Origin: Microvirga tunisiensis
GTDB lineage: Bacteria; Pseudomonadota; Alphaproteobacteria; Rhizobiales; Beijerinckiaceae
NCBI RefSeq assembly: GCF_009296175.1
Contig: NZ_VOSK01000036.1
Span: 1-43,322 of the forward strand
Direction: 5' to 3'
DNA: 43,322 nucleotides
Shown here in pieces: positions 1 to 8,143 of this stretch (position 1 is the stretch's first letter; each line of letters begins with the position of its first letter). The notes beneath the pieces were generated by a model. The model made no database searches. It saw only the letters and a list, made by a program, of their open reading frames with translations, and was not told where the DNA came from. Both the position numbers and the translations under genes were made by a program.

Positions 1-84
1 CAGGCGCCCACCGTCGAAAGCAGCGGTGATCTTCTTGCGGCCAACGGCTGGAAACGGGAAGGTGGCAGGTGTATCGTCCGGCAT
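1..84 (-). CDS. IS1380-family transposase, N-terminal 28 residues (runs off the window)
   Basis: Read on the minus strand from an ATG at 84, the frame stays open to the window edge. It starts MPDDTPATFPFP and continues with a GRKKITAAFDGGRL segment, which is the characteristic start of IS1380-family DDE transposases (the first catalytic-domain strand, A-F-D-G-G). Only the first 28 codons are present, so completeness and activity cannot be judged. The upstream side (85-205) should hold that element's terminal inverted repeat, but I cannot identify it with certainty. The family call rests on one recognisable motif. Confidence 0.7.
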   Translation of the reverse strand, partial: MPDDTPATFPFPAVGRKKITAAFDGGRL

Positions 85-205
85 GGCGAGTGTGGCACAG
101 GGCAATTGGTGGCAGGGATTAGTCTCAACAACCAAATCCTACGCTGCTTCAAGTGCTTAAGCTACACTCGCCAGCCTTCATCAACCTTCCCATGCATAAG
201 AACGG

Positions 206-499
206 CTAGCGTCGGAGAGCTATGTTGGATCGGATTAAACGGATAGGCCGCTGGTGTTGTGACTCTGACACTTGTTTCGCACGGGCGACCTTTTGCAGGA
301 TAGCTGAGGCCGGGGCGGTCCAGACAAAGGGTTTGGGATCCGCATTGTGGTGCTCCAGGTAGTCCATGATCGCGCTTTCCAGATCGGGCACGCTCGAGAA
401 GGCACCGCGCCGGATGCGCTCCTGGGTGATCAGGGCAAAGAACCGCTCGACCAGGTTGAGCCACGAAGCCGAGGTCGCCGTGACGTGCAGATGAAAGCG
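206..499 (-). pseudogene. IS630-family transposase, C-terminal fragment
   Basis: The minus-strand frame from 499 down to the stop at 206 encodes RFHLHVTATSASWLNLVERFF, then ITQERIRRGAFSSV and DLESAIMDYLEHHNADPKPF. This is the C-terminal third of an IS630-family transposase and includes the final catalytic Glu in LVERFF. The two upstream catalytic Asp regions are missing. Similarity stops abruptly at 499, exactly where a different transposase fragment starts on the opposite strand, so the junction is a recombination or insertion scar. The last residues (after SESQHQRP) look like read-through into flanking DNA. The fragment is non-functional. Confidence 0.8.
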
Positions 500-675
500 C
501 GGAACACCTGCGGCGCGCCCGCTCCATCGGTCTCACCAAGACGCATCTCCAGCACTTGCTGACGGCCGCCGCCATGAACCTCATTCGGCTTGGTGCCTGG
601 TTCGCGGGCACGCGGCTCTCACAAACCTGGCAATCCGCATTTACCCGGCTCATGATGGCTCCCATCCCAGCGTGA
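499..675 (+). pseudogene. IS1182-family transposase, C-terminal fragment
   Basis: The plus frame from 499 reads AEHLRRARSIGLTKTHLQ followed by HLLTAAAMNLIRLGAWFAG, and ends with a TGA at 673-675. The R-RAR-x-x-GL-x-K-x-H-x-Q block and AAAMNL are typical of the last ~60 residues of IS1182-type (IS4/IS5-like DDE) transposases. Everything upstream is absent because the IS630 fragment begins at the same base on the other strand. It is a fossil with no start codon or catalytic triad, and it ends about 27 bp before the left end of the IS3-family element. Confidence 0.75.
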
Positions 676-734
676 CGAGTTCGCCAACAGTATCGGAAAA
701 ATGGAGAGCACTCTTATAGCTCAGGAGGATCTCC

Positions 735-1024
735 ATGCCCCAGACACGCTTTACGACAGAGTTTCAGGATGAGGCGGTATGGCTTGCGCTGACCAGCGGC
801 CGCAGCCGACGGGCCATTGCCGCGGATTTCGGCATTGGCCTGTCGACCCTGCGCCACTGGTTTGATCGCTCTCGCGAGCACGAGATTGATGATCCGCCCA
901 CAGAGCGCCAGGAGGACATGGCCGCCGAGCTCAAGCGGCTGCGGCGCGAGAACGAGATCCTGCGCCAGGAGCGGGAAATCCTGAAGAAGGCCACGGTTTT
1001 TTCGCCAAGGAGGGAAGTCGATGA
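735..1024 (+). pseudogene. IS3-family orfA (HTH/leucine-zipper protein), frameshifted
   Basis: The product starts MPQTRFTTEFQDEAVWLAL with a helix-turn-helix (RAIAADFGIGLSTLRHWF). A heptad-rich segment follows (AAELKRLRRENEILRQER, then EILKKAT), which is the OrfA leucine zipper. Intact relatives then read ATAFFAKEG with a stop overlapping the orfB ATG. Here the T-run near 996-1002 lacks one base, so the frame instead runs on to 1199 as nonsense. A one-base correction restores the expected ending and a TGA at 1022-1024. The deletion lies in the run that normally serves as the programmed minus-1 frameshift site, so the OrfAB fusion transposase cannot be made. An AGGAGG-like site lies just upstream of the ATG. 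Confidence 0.8.
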
Positions 1025-1877
1025 AGTTTCAGTTCATCGATGTGGCGAAAGAGAGCTTCCCCGTCACACGCTTGTGCCAGTTTCTCGAAGTGAGCCAGAG
1101 CGGCTCTTTCGCCTGGCGATCGCGTCCGGCCCGCCCGCGCCAACGGGAGGACTTGGTGCTGCTGGCCCACATCCGCTCGGCCTTCGCCCGCTCGCATGAG
1201 ACCTATGGCACCCCGCGTATAACTTGTGAGTTGCAGGATGAGGGCGTGACGGTGGGTCGCCGCCGGACGGCGCGGTTGATGCGCGAGAACGGCCTGAAAG
1301 CTCGGCAGAAGCGGCGGTTCAAGCGCACCACCGAGAGCCATCATGTCTTCCCGATCGCGCCTAACCGGCCCGAGCAGGACGTCGCCGCCGATCGCCCGAA
1401 CCAGAAGTGGGCCGCCGATATCTCCTACCTGTGGACGAAAGAGGGCTGGCTGTATATGGCTGTGAACCTCGATCTCTTCGCCCAGCGGTGGTCGGCTGGG
1501 CGATAAGTGACCGGCTGCACAAGCAACAGGCGCTCGAGGCGTTGCGCAAGGCTGTGGCGATCCGCAGACCTGGGGAGGGGCTGACCCATCACACGGATCG
1601 CAGCAGTCAATAGTGTTCGATCGAGTATCAGGCGGAGCTGACGAAACACGGCATCCAGATCTCGATAGCCGGGAAAGGAAACCGTTATGATACCGCAGTC
1701 GTCGAGACCTTCTTCAAGACCCTGAAATCTGAACTTGTCTGGCGCACCGTCTTCCAGACCCGAGCCGAGGCCAAGCAGGCTCTCGGCCGGTACATCGACG
1801 GCTTCTATAACCCCGTCCAGCGCCACTCGACGCTCGACTACCTCAACCCGGTTCAGTTCGAAAGGCTGGTCGGATAG
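1021..1877 (+). pseudogene. IS3-family orfB transposase, frameshift and nonsense mutation
   Basis: The product begins MKFQFIDVAKESFPVTRLC and carries the rve/DDE integrase core. The first Asp is in WAADISYLW, the second in THHTDRSSQ and the Glu in VVETFFKTLKSE, with the usual C-terminal HSTLDYLNPVQFERLVG and a stop at 1875-1877. Near 1489 one base is missing (family sequence RRVVGWAISDR), which shifts frame. At 1611-1613 a TAG replaces the Tyr codon expected in the HTDRGSQYCS motif. All three catalytic residues survive as codons but cannot be joined in one polypeptide. The decay is recent, since the protein is otherwise nearly full length. Confidence 0.85.
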
Positions 1878-1915
1878 CTACAAAACCGCTCTCCATCCAA
1901 GCGAACCAAATCCAA

Positions 1916-3346
1916 TTAGGCTCTGAGCTCTTCGAAGAGAGCCTCTACCTCCGTAAGCTCCTCGATACCCATGATCTTCTCTACAGCCCGATCTACTTGA
2001 TGAGTCGGTAAAGTCAGACCCGCGTTTGCACGAAATTTCCTTATCAAGTCCTCGTCGGTTGCCCGATATTGCGGATTGTCCATAGACAACCAGTAAGCAT
2101 ACTCGACCTCTTCAGTAAATTTAGCTCCCCGTGCGGACACTTCCACAAAACATGGCCGCCGCTCTATGTAAGAGCGCCCTTCAACCACCAGCTCCTGATG
2201 ACGCATTTCATTGGCCTTTTCATACCCTTCAATGACCACTTTCCCCATCAGCGTCCGGATGTTGGAGTCATTGATATAGCGCTCGCTTTGCCAGTCCGAA
2301 GATACCGCCACACGATGTGCGACAAGCGCAATGTTGTATGCCAAATTAGTCTGTGTATCGACGTGGTGATCAATGTTCGGGTACTGGAACCTTGGCAAAA
2401 GGCCCTGCCCCTCATTTTTGATTAGTATCCGTTCAATCTCTCCCGGCTTCAAATCATGCTCAGCGACCAACTTCGTAAGCGCACCCAAGGGCGCTTGAAG
2501 ATTCCCCGCGCAAGGCCAGCGCTTATACATCACCCTGAGGATCTTCCAGTTTTCGTTAAGACCCGCAACGATGGCTTGGCTGTCAAATTGCTTTGAGCCC
2601 GTCATCGCCCAAAAACCAAACTCGCCATCGAGAATGGTCCTATCGCCCTGATATCCGAGGTCGGCCAAAAGGGCAGCAGTTACGCCGCCCTGTGCAGTCC
2701 AGCCGGCAGACCCATACTTTGCCATGCCGCCGCCTCGGGGCGACGATAAGAACTTGTTGTGGGACGGCACAGGGGCGATGTAGCCCGCAAGTCCAAGCGC
2801 ATTAAGCGCGGGAGTCTCCGCCAGATCTAGGATCTTTGCTGCGCCCGCTGTTGCGCCGAACTGGTCAAATCCCAAGCCCCAGGCTTGTGCGATAGGACCG
2901 CCGGTTGTGACACGCATTGGATCAAGCGATAGGCCTACGCGCGAAGCGACTTCATGCGCCAACGCGACTGCGGTGATCAATGTCTTTCCAGACACTCGCT
3001 TCGCCTCAGAAAGTGCCAATGGGGCTGAGGTTACAAATGGCGTTATGTGGGCCGGAGGCAGCAATGGGCAATGGTCGGTTGCATGCATCAGCTCCCCATT
3101 TGCAAAGGCGGCAAGAGCTGAAGAAACTCTTTCCTTCGTCCCAAAGATTGTAGCCTCTGGCCGCCCACCCAATTCACGAGCGAATCGAATAGCGATTCTT
3201 CCCTTGTCGAGAGTGATAGATCCCAGAGCGCAGCCTAGCACATCAAGAAGAATGCGCTTGGTCTCATGAACCACTTCCCGGGGAAGATCGTCGTATCCTG
3301 TCTTCGAGATAAACCTGGCTAGGGCCTGAGTTGCATTGGTTTGCAT
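1916..3346 (-). CDS. MmgE/PrpD family protein (2-methylcitrate dehydratase / cis-aconitate decarboxylase-like)
   Basis: This 476-residue protein is full length for the MmgE/PrpD family. It opens with the all-helical domain (ALARFISKTGYDDLPREVV, then LDVLGCALGS) and has the conserved stretches ELMHATDHCPLLPPAHITPF, AHEVASRVG and the K-RWPCAGN segment of the lid domain. Known members are 2-methylcitrate dehydratase (PrpD), cis-aconitate decarboxylase and iminodisuccinate epimerase, all acting on branched or tricarboxylic substrates. It is the last gene of the tctB-tctA-tctC unit, 212 nt after tctC, so it probably acts on what that transporter imports. A GGAG lies upstream of the ATG. The stop is 20 bp from the IS3 element. 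The exact reaction is unknown; it is probably not the housekeeping PrpD because no prpB or prpC is present. Confidence 0.85.
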   Translation of the reverse strand: MQTNATQALARFISKTGYDDLPREVVHETKRILLDVLGCALGSITLDKGRIAIRFARELGGRPEATIFGTKERVSSALAAFANGELMHATDHCPLLPPAHITPFVTSAPLALSEAKRVSGKTLITAVALAHEVASRVGLSLDPMRVTTGGPIAQAWGLGFDQFGATAGAAKILDLAETPALNALGLAGYIAPVPSHNKFLSSPRGGGMAKYGSAGWTAQGGVTAALLADLGYQGDRTILDGEFGFWAMTGSKQFDSQAIVAGLNENWKILRVMYKRWPCAGNLQAPLGALTKLVAEHDLKPGEIERILIKNEGQGLLPRFQYPNIDHHVDTQTNLAYNIALVAHRVAVSSDWQSERYINDSNIRTLMGKVVIEGYEKANEMRHQELVVEGRSYIERRPCFVEVSARGAKFTEEVEYAYWLSMDNPQYRATDEDLIRKFRANAGLTLPTHQVDRAVEKIMGIEELTEVEALFEELRA

Positions 3347-3558
3347 CGGTTACTCCAATTATTAAATAATTTCAGGCCAAGGGCAGAACGAACGTCGAGC
3401 CGCTCTCTCAGTATCTATCAGTTTTCAGAAGGGACGTCGGCGGATATCGCTCAACGTTTCGCGCCGACTGCTGCAAAGTCCCACCAAGTAAGTCCTGAGC
3501 CCGGTTCAACGAGCTCAGGATTTAGTTTGTATGGGATCACGGAGACAGAAGTCGGCGG

Positions 3559-4515
3559 CTATTGCTGGACAGTGATATTCTCTTTCTCCGCAACAGATTT
3601 CCACAAGCTGGTTTGTTCAATCACGTGTTTGTGGAACGCCTCTCCAACCAAGAGATCTTTGTCTGGCTCCTGCTTTGCAGCATCTCGAAACTTGGCAATC
3701 GCTTGCGGATCCGTGAAGACGGCGCGCAATTCGTCATTGAGCTTGGCAGCGATCGGCTCCGGGAGGTGAGCCGGTGCGATCACCCCGAACCATGCGTCGT
3801 AAGTTGCGTTTTCATAGCCGAGTTCTTTGAGGGTTGGCAAATTTGGGAATGCAGGGTTGCGCGTCGTACCGGCAGGAGCGAGAACCTTGAGATTGTTTGG
3901 GAACGGAACCGAGGCGCCCGTATAAAAGTCAACCACCCCGCCCAGAAGATCGGTTTGAATCGGACCCTGGCCAGTATACGGGATATGTACAGCCCTCACG
4001 CCGATTGCACTCAGGAGTTTAGCTGTACCAAGATGGTTTAGAGAAGCCACACCTGTGGTCGCATACCGAACGCGACCCGGATTCTTCTTCATCTCGTCGG
4101 CCAGATCTTTCATCGAAGAGACGGGAGAATTCGGACCCACAACAATCATCGTACCGGCCGTCCAGAATCTCGTAAGATAAGTGAAGTCTTCGAGGCTGTA
4201 AGGAAGATTGTTTCTGACCGCGGGTAGAACAGCGAGATCCGCGGCAGTGAGCATCAATGTATAACCATCCGGCGGCGCCTTTGCGACGTAGTCCGCTGCA
4301 ACAGCACCGGACGCACCCGGCCTGTTCTCGACGACAACGGCTTGGCCCAAGCGCTTCTGCAGAAAATCTGCAGTGATGCGACCGAGCAAGTCCGTCAGCC
4401 CTCCTGGGTTGAACGGCACAACGATCTTGATTGGCTTCTCGCTAGGAAAGCCTTGAGCAAATGCTGCCGGCACAGAGGCAAGCATCGCGGAAATGACGAC
4501 TAGTGATTTGAGCAC
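3559..4515 (-). CDS. tctC: Tripartite tricarboxylate transporter substrate-binding protein (Bug/TctC family), system 1
   Basis: A 318-residue periplasmic binding protein. Residues 1-20 form a Sec signal peptide ending AAFAQ. The mature part has the Bug hallmarks: PIKIVVPFNPGGLTD near the N-terminus, VVENRPGASG, and PDGYTLM. It should capture a carboxylate in the periplasm and deliver it to the TctA/TctB membrane pair. A strong AGGAGG lies 6-11 bases before the ATG. It follows tctA on the minus strand after a 200-nt gap that contains only a weak 6-bp hairpin (4681-4705). It is very similar in wording to the TctC at 28947-29915 (FLQKRLGQ, VVVENRPGA, YVAK-PPDGYTL), so the two probably arose by duplication. 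Substrate unknown. Confidence 0.92.
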   Translation of the reverse strand: MLKSLVVISAMLASVPAAFAQGFPSEKPIKIVVPFNPGGLTDLLGRITADFLQKRLGQAVVVENRPGASGAVAADYVAKAPPDGYTLMLTAADLAVLPAVRNNLPYSLEDFTYLTRFWTAGTMIVVGPNSPVSSMKDLADEMKKNPGRVRYATTGVASLNHLGTAKLLSAIGVRAVHIPYTGQGPIQTDLLGGVVDFYTGASVPFPNNLKVLAPAGTTRNPAFPNLPTLKELGYENATYDAWFGVIAPAHLPEPIAAKLNDELRAVFTDPQAIAKFRDAAKQEPDKDLLVGEAFHKHVIEQTSLWKSVAEKENITVQQ

Positions 4516-4715
4516 TGTTTCCTCCTATTGCACCAACGTTTTGTACCTTTCAGCCATAAAGTCGCTTCAGGCCCGACCTTTCCGGCACCATCCTTCTAAA
4601 GCCGCATTCCCAACGTTGGCGATGTTGCTTTGGTCCGTCTGAATGGGCCGGACACTCTCGTACTTCAACACAGGATTAGGACCTCAGCTCTGCGCCCATT
4701 GAGGTACGTCATAAG

Positions 4716-6224
4716 TCATTCCTGCAACGAAGCGTCGCGTGTTCTCCGAATCGCAGGTAGAAGCAGCATCACCAAAAACACTGCTCCAATCAGCAAAAGC
4801 GCAAGACTAATGGGCCTCGAGATGAAGATCGCTGGATCCCCGTATGACACCTGCAATGCACGCTTGAAGTTTTGCTCAATGATTGGCTCAAGTACGAATG
4901 CCAGGATCAATGGCGCTGGCTCACATCGCCACTTGATGAAGGCGTATCCGATCAATCCAAATACAACCAAGAGGAAAACATCAAATCCGCTTGTATTAAT
5001 CGTGTAAACCCCAATACACATAAAAACTAGCATCATTGGGTAAAACAGGTGATATGGAACCTTTAAAAGTTGTACCCAGATTCCAACAAGAGGCAGATTT
5101 ATTATCAGCAGCATAGCGTTGCCGACTATCATCGATGCGATCAGACCCCAAAATAGATTTGGCTGCTCTTGGATAATATTCGGGCCTGGCGTAATACCTT
5201 GGATCATCATGGCGCCAGATAGCAAGGCGATGACGGCATTTGACGGGATGCCGAGAGTTAGAAGCGGAATAAACGAGGTCTGCGCCCCAGCGTTGTTGGC
5301 AGATTCAGGGGCCGCAACACCCTCCACTGCGCCCCGACCGAAACGCGAGGGATTCAGTGAGAGCTTCTTCTCTAGTGCATAAGCCGCAAAGGACGCCAGC
5401 ATCGCTCCGCCGCCAGGCAAGAGTCCCAAGAGCGACCCAAGCCCAGTGCCCCGGAGCACAGCACGCCAACTACTCCTAAAATCTTCCCGAGATGGCCATA
5501 AGCGGCCAATCCGCTCCTCAACAGCGATTTGGCGTTCCTTGGATTCCAAATTTTTGATAATTTCGCCCATACCGAAGAGTCCCATCGCCAGCGGGACAAT
5601 ACCAATGCCATCGGCTAGCTGAGGAATACCTAGTGTCATGCGGTAGGCGCCAGATACGACGTCGGTCCCAACGGATCCGAGCAAGAGGCCCAGTGCTAGC
5701 ATTCCGAGGGCAACTAGAACCGACCCATGGGTTAGTACAACCGCGACAATCAAGCCCAAAACCATCAGGGATACATACTCGGCGGGACCGAACAAGAGCG
5801 CAAGGTTTGCGAGTGGTGGCGCGAATAGCGCGACGAACAATGTAGAGACAATCCCCGCAAAGGCAGAGCCGAGAGCAGCCACAGCGAGCGCAGGTCCGGC
5901 CCTGCCTTGACGCGCCATCTGATGGCCGTCCAAACATGTAACGATTGAAGAGGTCTCGCCTGGCATATTGACGAGAATCGATGCGGTTGATCCGCCGTAC
6001 TGGGCGCCGTAGTAGATGCTCGCCAGCATGATCAAGGCTGCATCAGGCGTCATATAGAAGCTGATCGGCAGGAGCATGGCAACTGCGTTCAAAGGCCCCA
6101 GCCCGGGAAGGACCCCAATTAGCGTTCCGAGCAAACAGCCAATCAGGCAGTACATGAGGTTGGCTGGCTCAAACGCTATGCTCAATCCGTGCATCAAACC
6201 TGCTAAGTTCGCTAAAATATCCAT
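4716..6224 (-). CDS. tctA: Tripartite tricarboxylate transporter large permease subunit, system 1
   Basis: A 502-residue, strongly hydrophobic protein with the two TctA signature loops, GVLPGLGP at residues 37-44 and GLLPGGGA at 267-274, plus YYGAQYGGST and AAPESANNA. It forms the secondary-active (cation-coupled) channel of the TTT system in the inner membrane. The chosen ATG at 6224 shares one base with the tctB stop (TGATG), giving translational coupling. A longer in-frame start at 6251 would overlap tctB and is less likely. It has the same length as the system 3 TctA at 26928-28436, and most segments are identical or conservatively changed. Confidence 0.93.
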   Translation of the reverse strand: MDILANLAGLMHGLSIAFEPANLMYCLIGCLLGTLIGVLPGLGPLNAVAMLLPISFYMTPDAALIMLASIYYGAQYGGSTASILVNMPGETSSIVTCLDGHQMARQGRAGPALAVAALGSAFAGIVSTLFVALFAPPLANLALLFGPAEYVSLMVLGLIVAVVLTHGSVLVALGMLALGLLLGSVGTDVVSGAYRMTLGIPQLADGIGIVPLAMGLFGMGEIIKNLESKERQIAVEERIGRLWPSREDFRSSWRAVLRGTGLGSLLGLLPGGGAMLASFAAYALEKKLSLNPSRFGRGAVEGVAAPESANNAGAQTSFIPLLTLGIPSNAVIALLSGAMMIQGITPGPNIIQEQPNLFWGLIASMIVGNAMLLIINLPLVGIWVQLLKVPYHLFYPMMLVFMCIGVYTINTSGFDVFLLVVFGLIGYAFIKWRCEPAPLILAFVLEPIIEQNFKRALQVSYGDPAIFISRPISLALLLIGAVFLVMLLLPAIRRTRDASLQE

Positions 6225-6700
6225 CACAGCCCCAACATTTGAACCGGCCATAGCCCAATCGAAAGGCCGAGAGCCTTCACGAACACAACTACCGAGACCA
6301 GAACAGCGCCCACGATCAGTGAAAGGATTTCGTAAGCAGTGGTGTCACGGCTAGCTTTGCATGAGATCACTACAAGCCCAATCAGCGAGATTACCAAGCC
6401 AAAGCGTTCTATGGAGAAGGCAAAGAATGTAACCGCGGATAAAATGAAGAGAGGGGGTCTTACATACCAAGTTTCAAGCGGCTCACCCGGAAACGTGCAT
6501 CCATTTCGAACCAGCAAAGCTCCTAGGCCAACTTGGATGAACGCGAGCATCCGGGGCACGTAGCCCGGCCCTATGCCTACATCAGTGCTTGTGGCGAGCG
6601 GCCATGCCAAATACAAGCCGGCTAGCGCGGTCAGAATCAAGAAGGCTCCGATCAACGCCATATTGGCGTCTTTGATTTTAGCAGTCCGTATCCTTCGCAC
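6224..6700 (-). CDS. tctB: Tripartite tricarboxylate transporter small permease subunit, system 1
   Basis: A 158-residue protein with four predicted membrane helices (ALIGAFLILTALAGLYLAW, then GLGALLV, FFAFSIERFGLVISLIGLV and VLVSVVVFVKALGLSIGLW). The GIGPGYVPRM loop after helix 1 is the usual TctB marker. The start is GTG at 6700-6698, supported by AAGGAG eight bases upstream. It is the first gene of the tctB-tctA-tctC-prpD unit. A LysR-type palindrome lies about 340-355 bp upstream at 7038-7056, implying a long leader if that site controls this operon. Confidence 0.88.
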   Translation of the reverse strand: MRRIRTAKIKDANMALIGAFLILTALAGLYLAWPLATSTDVGIGPGYVPRMLAFIQVGLGALLVRNGCTFPGEPLETWYVRPPLFILSAVTFFAFSIERFGLVISLIGLVVISCKASRDTTAYEILSLIVGAVLVSVVVFVKALGLSIGLWPVQMLGL

Positions 6701-7182
6701 GTGAGCATCTCCTTAGCTCGACTATCGTCCACCGTTGCAGGCCCGTCCGCCTGTAACGCTTCCTCTGGTGAAAGACTGAGCGGGAAGAAATCCGAATTCT
6801 TGGGCCCGCGGCAACACGCAAAACCAGTATGTATAGGGTGGCGTTATCACTTCCATCGATGAGCTGGACAGACTGCAGTTATCGCTGCGAGAGTTTCAGA
6901 ACTGGGCGCACCAGCGAATGGACGCTTCTTGACGTTGGTACATGGATCGCTCGAATCCTTCCTTTTGGCGTTCGATTTACTGAATGCCCTGACGCTTAGC
7001 CTGAGCATTCGCGCTTTCCGTGGATGCGAAAGTACCAGTATAGCAAATTCCTATATTGGTTTTGTGAGTTCCGCACACTGAAGGATTTATGTCCGGCACG
7101 ACGCGATTGATCTCTGCCGGTATGTCATGGGGCAACATATATCCCACTAGGGCGAAACCCAGATGTCATTCCTTTCTTGTTA
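6701..7182. other. Intergenic region upstream of TTT system 1
   Basis: This 482-nt stretch lies between the tctB start and the stop of the next minus-strand SDR. I see no coding signal on either strand. It holds a near-perfect LysR-type operator at 7038-7056. A second, weaker match, GTATAG-N7-TTATCA, lies at 6831-6849. The segment is more AT-rich near 7030-7080, as expected of a promoter. Confidence 0.6.
7038..7056. promoter_or_regulatory. LysR-type operator, GTATAG-N7-CTATAT (one mismatch to the shared motif)
   Basis: The dyad GTATAG-caaattc-CTATAT matches 11 of 12 fixed positions of the GTATAG-N7-CTATAC sites at 21803, 30255 and 31559. It contains T-N11-A, the LysR-type core. It lies upstream of the tctB-tctA-tctC-prpD unit at the same offset from the first start codon (about 340-355 bp) as the site upstream of TTT system 3. 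Binding is an inference. Confidence 0.6.
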
Positions 7183-7926
7183 TCAGTGGAAGGTGCGCCC
7201 GCCATCGACCGCCAAGGTCGCGCCGGTAACGTAGGATGACTCTGGGCAGCTGAGGAAAAGCATCGCGCGGGCAATCTCTGTAGGGTCGGCCAACCGTTTC
7301 AGCGCGTAATTACCGACGTTCGCACGAAATCGATCGGCCATTGGCGTATCGACCATGCCGGGGCAGACGCAGTTCACGCGGATATCGGGGGCAAGATCGG
7401 AGGCAAGCGCCTTGGTTAGCGCAATCACACCACCCTTAGACGCCGCATAGGCAACGAGGCCGGGCGCGTTGGGCAAGAGACCTGCCCCGGAGGAGATGTT
7501 GACGATAGTCGAGTCCTTTTTACGCTTGAGCCAGGGGAGGCAGGCTTGGGCCACAAAGAAGGTGCCCGAAAGGTTGACGTCAATCACCTGACGCCAGGTC
7601 TCAGAGGTGATATCCATCGTGGGGCCGGTCGGCATGATTCCTGCGGCGTTGATCACGCCGTCAATGCCACCAAGAGCACTCGCAGCATGTTCCACAGCTT
7701 GCGCGACAGCTGTTTCGTCGGTGATGTCCACTCCGATGGCGACACCATCGCCATTGCCGAGTGTGGCTTTGGCACCATCGCTGTTGCGGTCGAGCAGGAT
7801 GACCCTTGCGCCCTCTTCCATGAAAAGTTCCGCCGTCGCCCGTCCAATTCCCGAAGCAGCCCCAGTGATAAGAATGCGCCGGTCGGCGAGCCGACGGGCA
7901 GTAGATTTCTCGGCTGTGTTCGACAT
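7183..7926 (-). CDS. SDR-family NAD(P)-dependent oxidoreductase
   Basis: A 247-residue classical short-chain dehydrogenase/reductase. The cofactor loop T-G-A-A-S-G-I-G is at residues 21-28, INAAGIMPTG carries the NAG motif, and the catalytic pair is Tyr160/Lys164 (YAASK). The C-terminus is the usual AVDGGRTFH. It ends the TTT system 2 unit, 217 nt after the ALDH, so it may oxidise an alcohol or hydroxy acid brought in by that transporter. A weak AAGGG lies 11 bases before the ATG. The substrate cannot be predicted from the motifs. Confidence 0.88.
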   Translation of the reverse strand: MSNTAEKSTARRLADRRILITGAASGIGRATAELFMEEGARVILLDRNSDGAKATLGNGDGVAIGVDITDETAVAQAVEHAASALGGIDGVINAAGIMPTGPTMDITSETWRQVIDVNLSGTFFVAQACLPWLKRKKDSTIVNISSGAGLLPNAPGLVAYAASKGGVIALTKALASDLAPDIRVNCVCPGMVDTPMADRFRANVGNYALKRLADPTEIARAMLFLSCPESSYVTGATLAVDGGRTFH

Positions 7927-8143
7927 GATTGATAGCCCTTGCTTTTGATATAAAGTGTTGGACAGGGTTGCTCCGATAGGCTTGCGCCGAGTTCCGTAGC
8001 CGGTGACGAGGCATTTCCTAAGTTTTCGCCAAGTCCTATTGCGTCGTTGGGAAAGCTGCAGAGCCGCCGGATTGGAGACCCGTCAGCAAATCCGACGGAT
8101 CACTGAAGCACATGTTAGCAACGTGGGTTCCGCGTCTGGCAGC

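Larger units (their letters stand above)
702..1895 (+). mobile_element. IS3-family insertion sequence, 1194 bp, inactivated
   Basis: The element is delimited by imperfect 20-bp terminal inverted repeats, left TGGAGAGCACTCTTATAGCT (702-721) and right the complement of 1876-1895 (TGGAGAGCGGTTTTGTAGCT), matching at 16 of 20 positions. Both start with TG as IS3-family ends do. Inside are orfA (735-1024) and orfB (1021-1877) in the usual overlapping arrangement, and the orfB stop falls inside the right repeat. I see no flanking 3-4 bp target duplication (aaa versus tcc), so the flanks have probably been rearranged since insertion. orfA carries a one-base deletion and orfB a frameshift plus a nonsense codon, so the copy is dead. 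Its right end lies 20 bp from the stop of the MmgE/PrpD gene. Confidence 0.85.

Noticed and set aside
735..1199. A 154-codon orfA fusion as a real, longer protein
   Set aside because: Residues beyond the EILKKAT segment are out of frame relative to known OrfA and OrfB sequences; a one-base deletion explains it.
6831..6849. GTATAG-N7-TTATCA as a second LysR operator upstream of tctB
   Set aside because: Only one half-site fits fully; it is about 200 bp from the better site, too far to be the second half of one LysR binding region.
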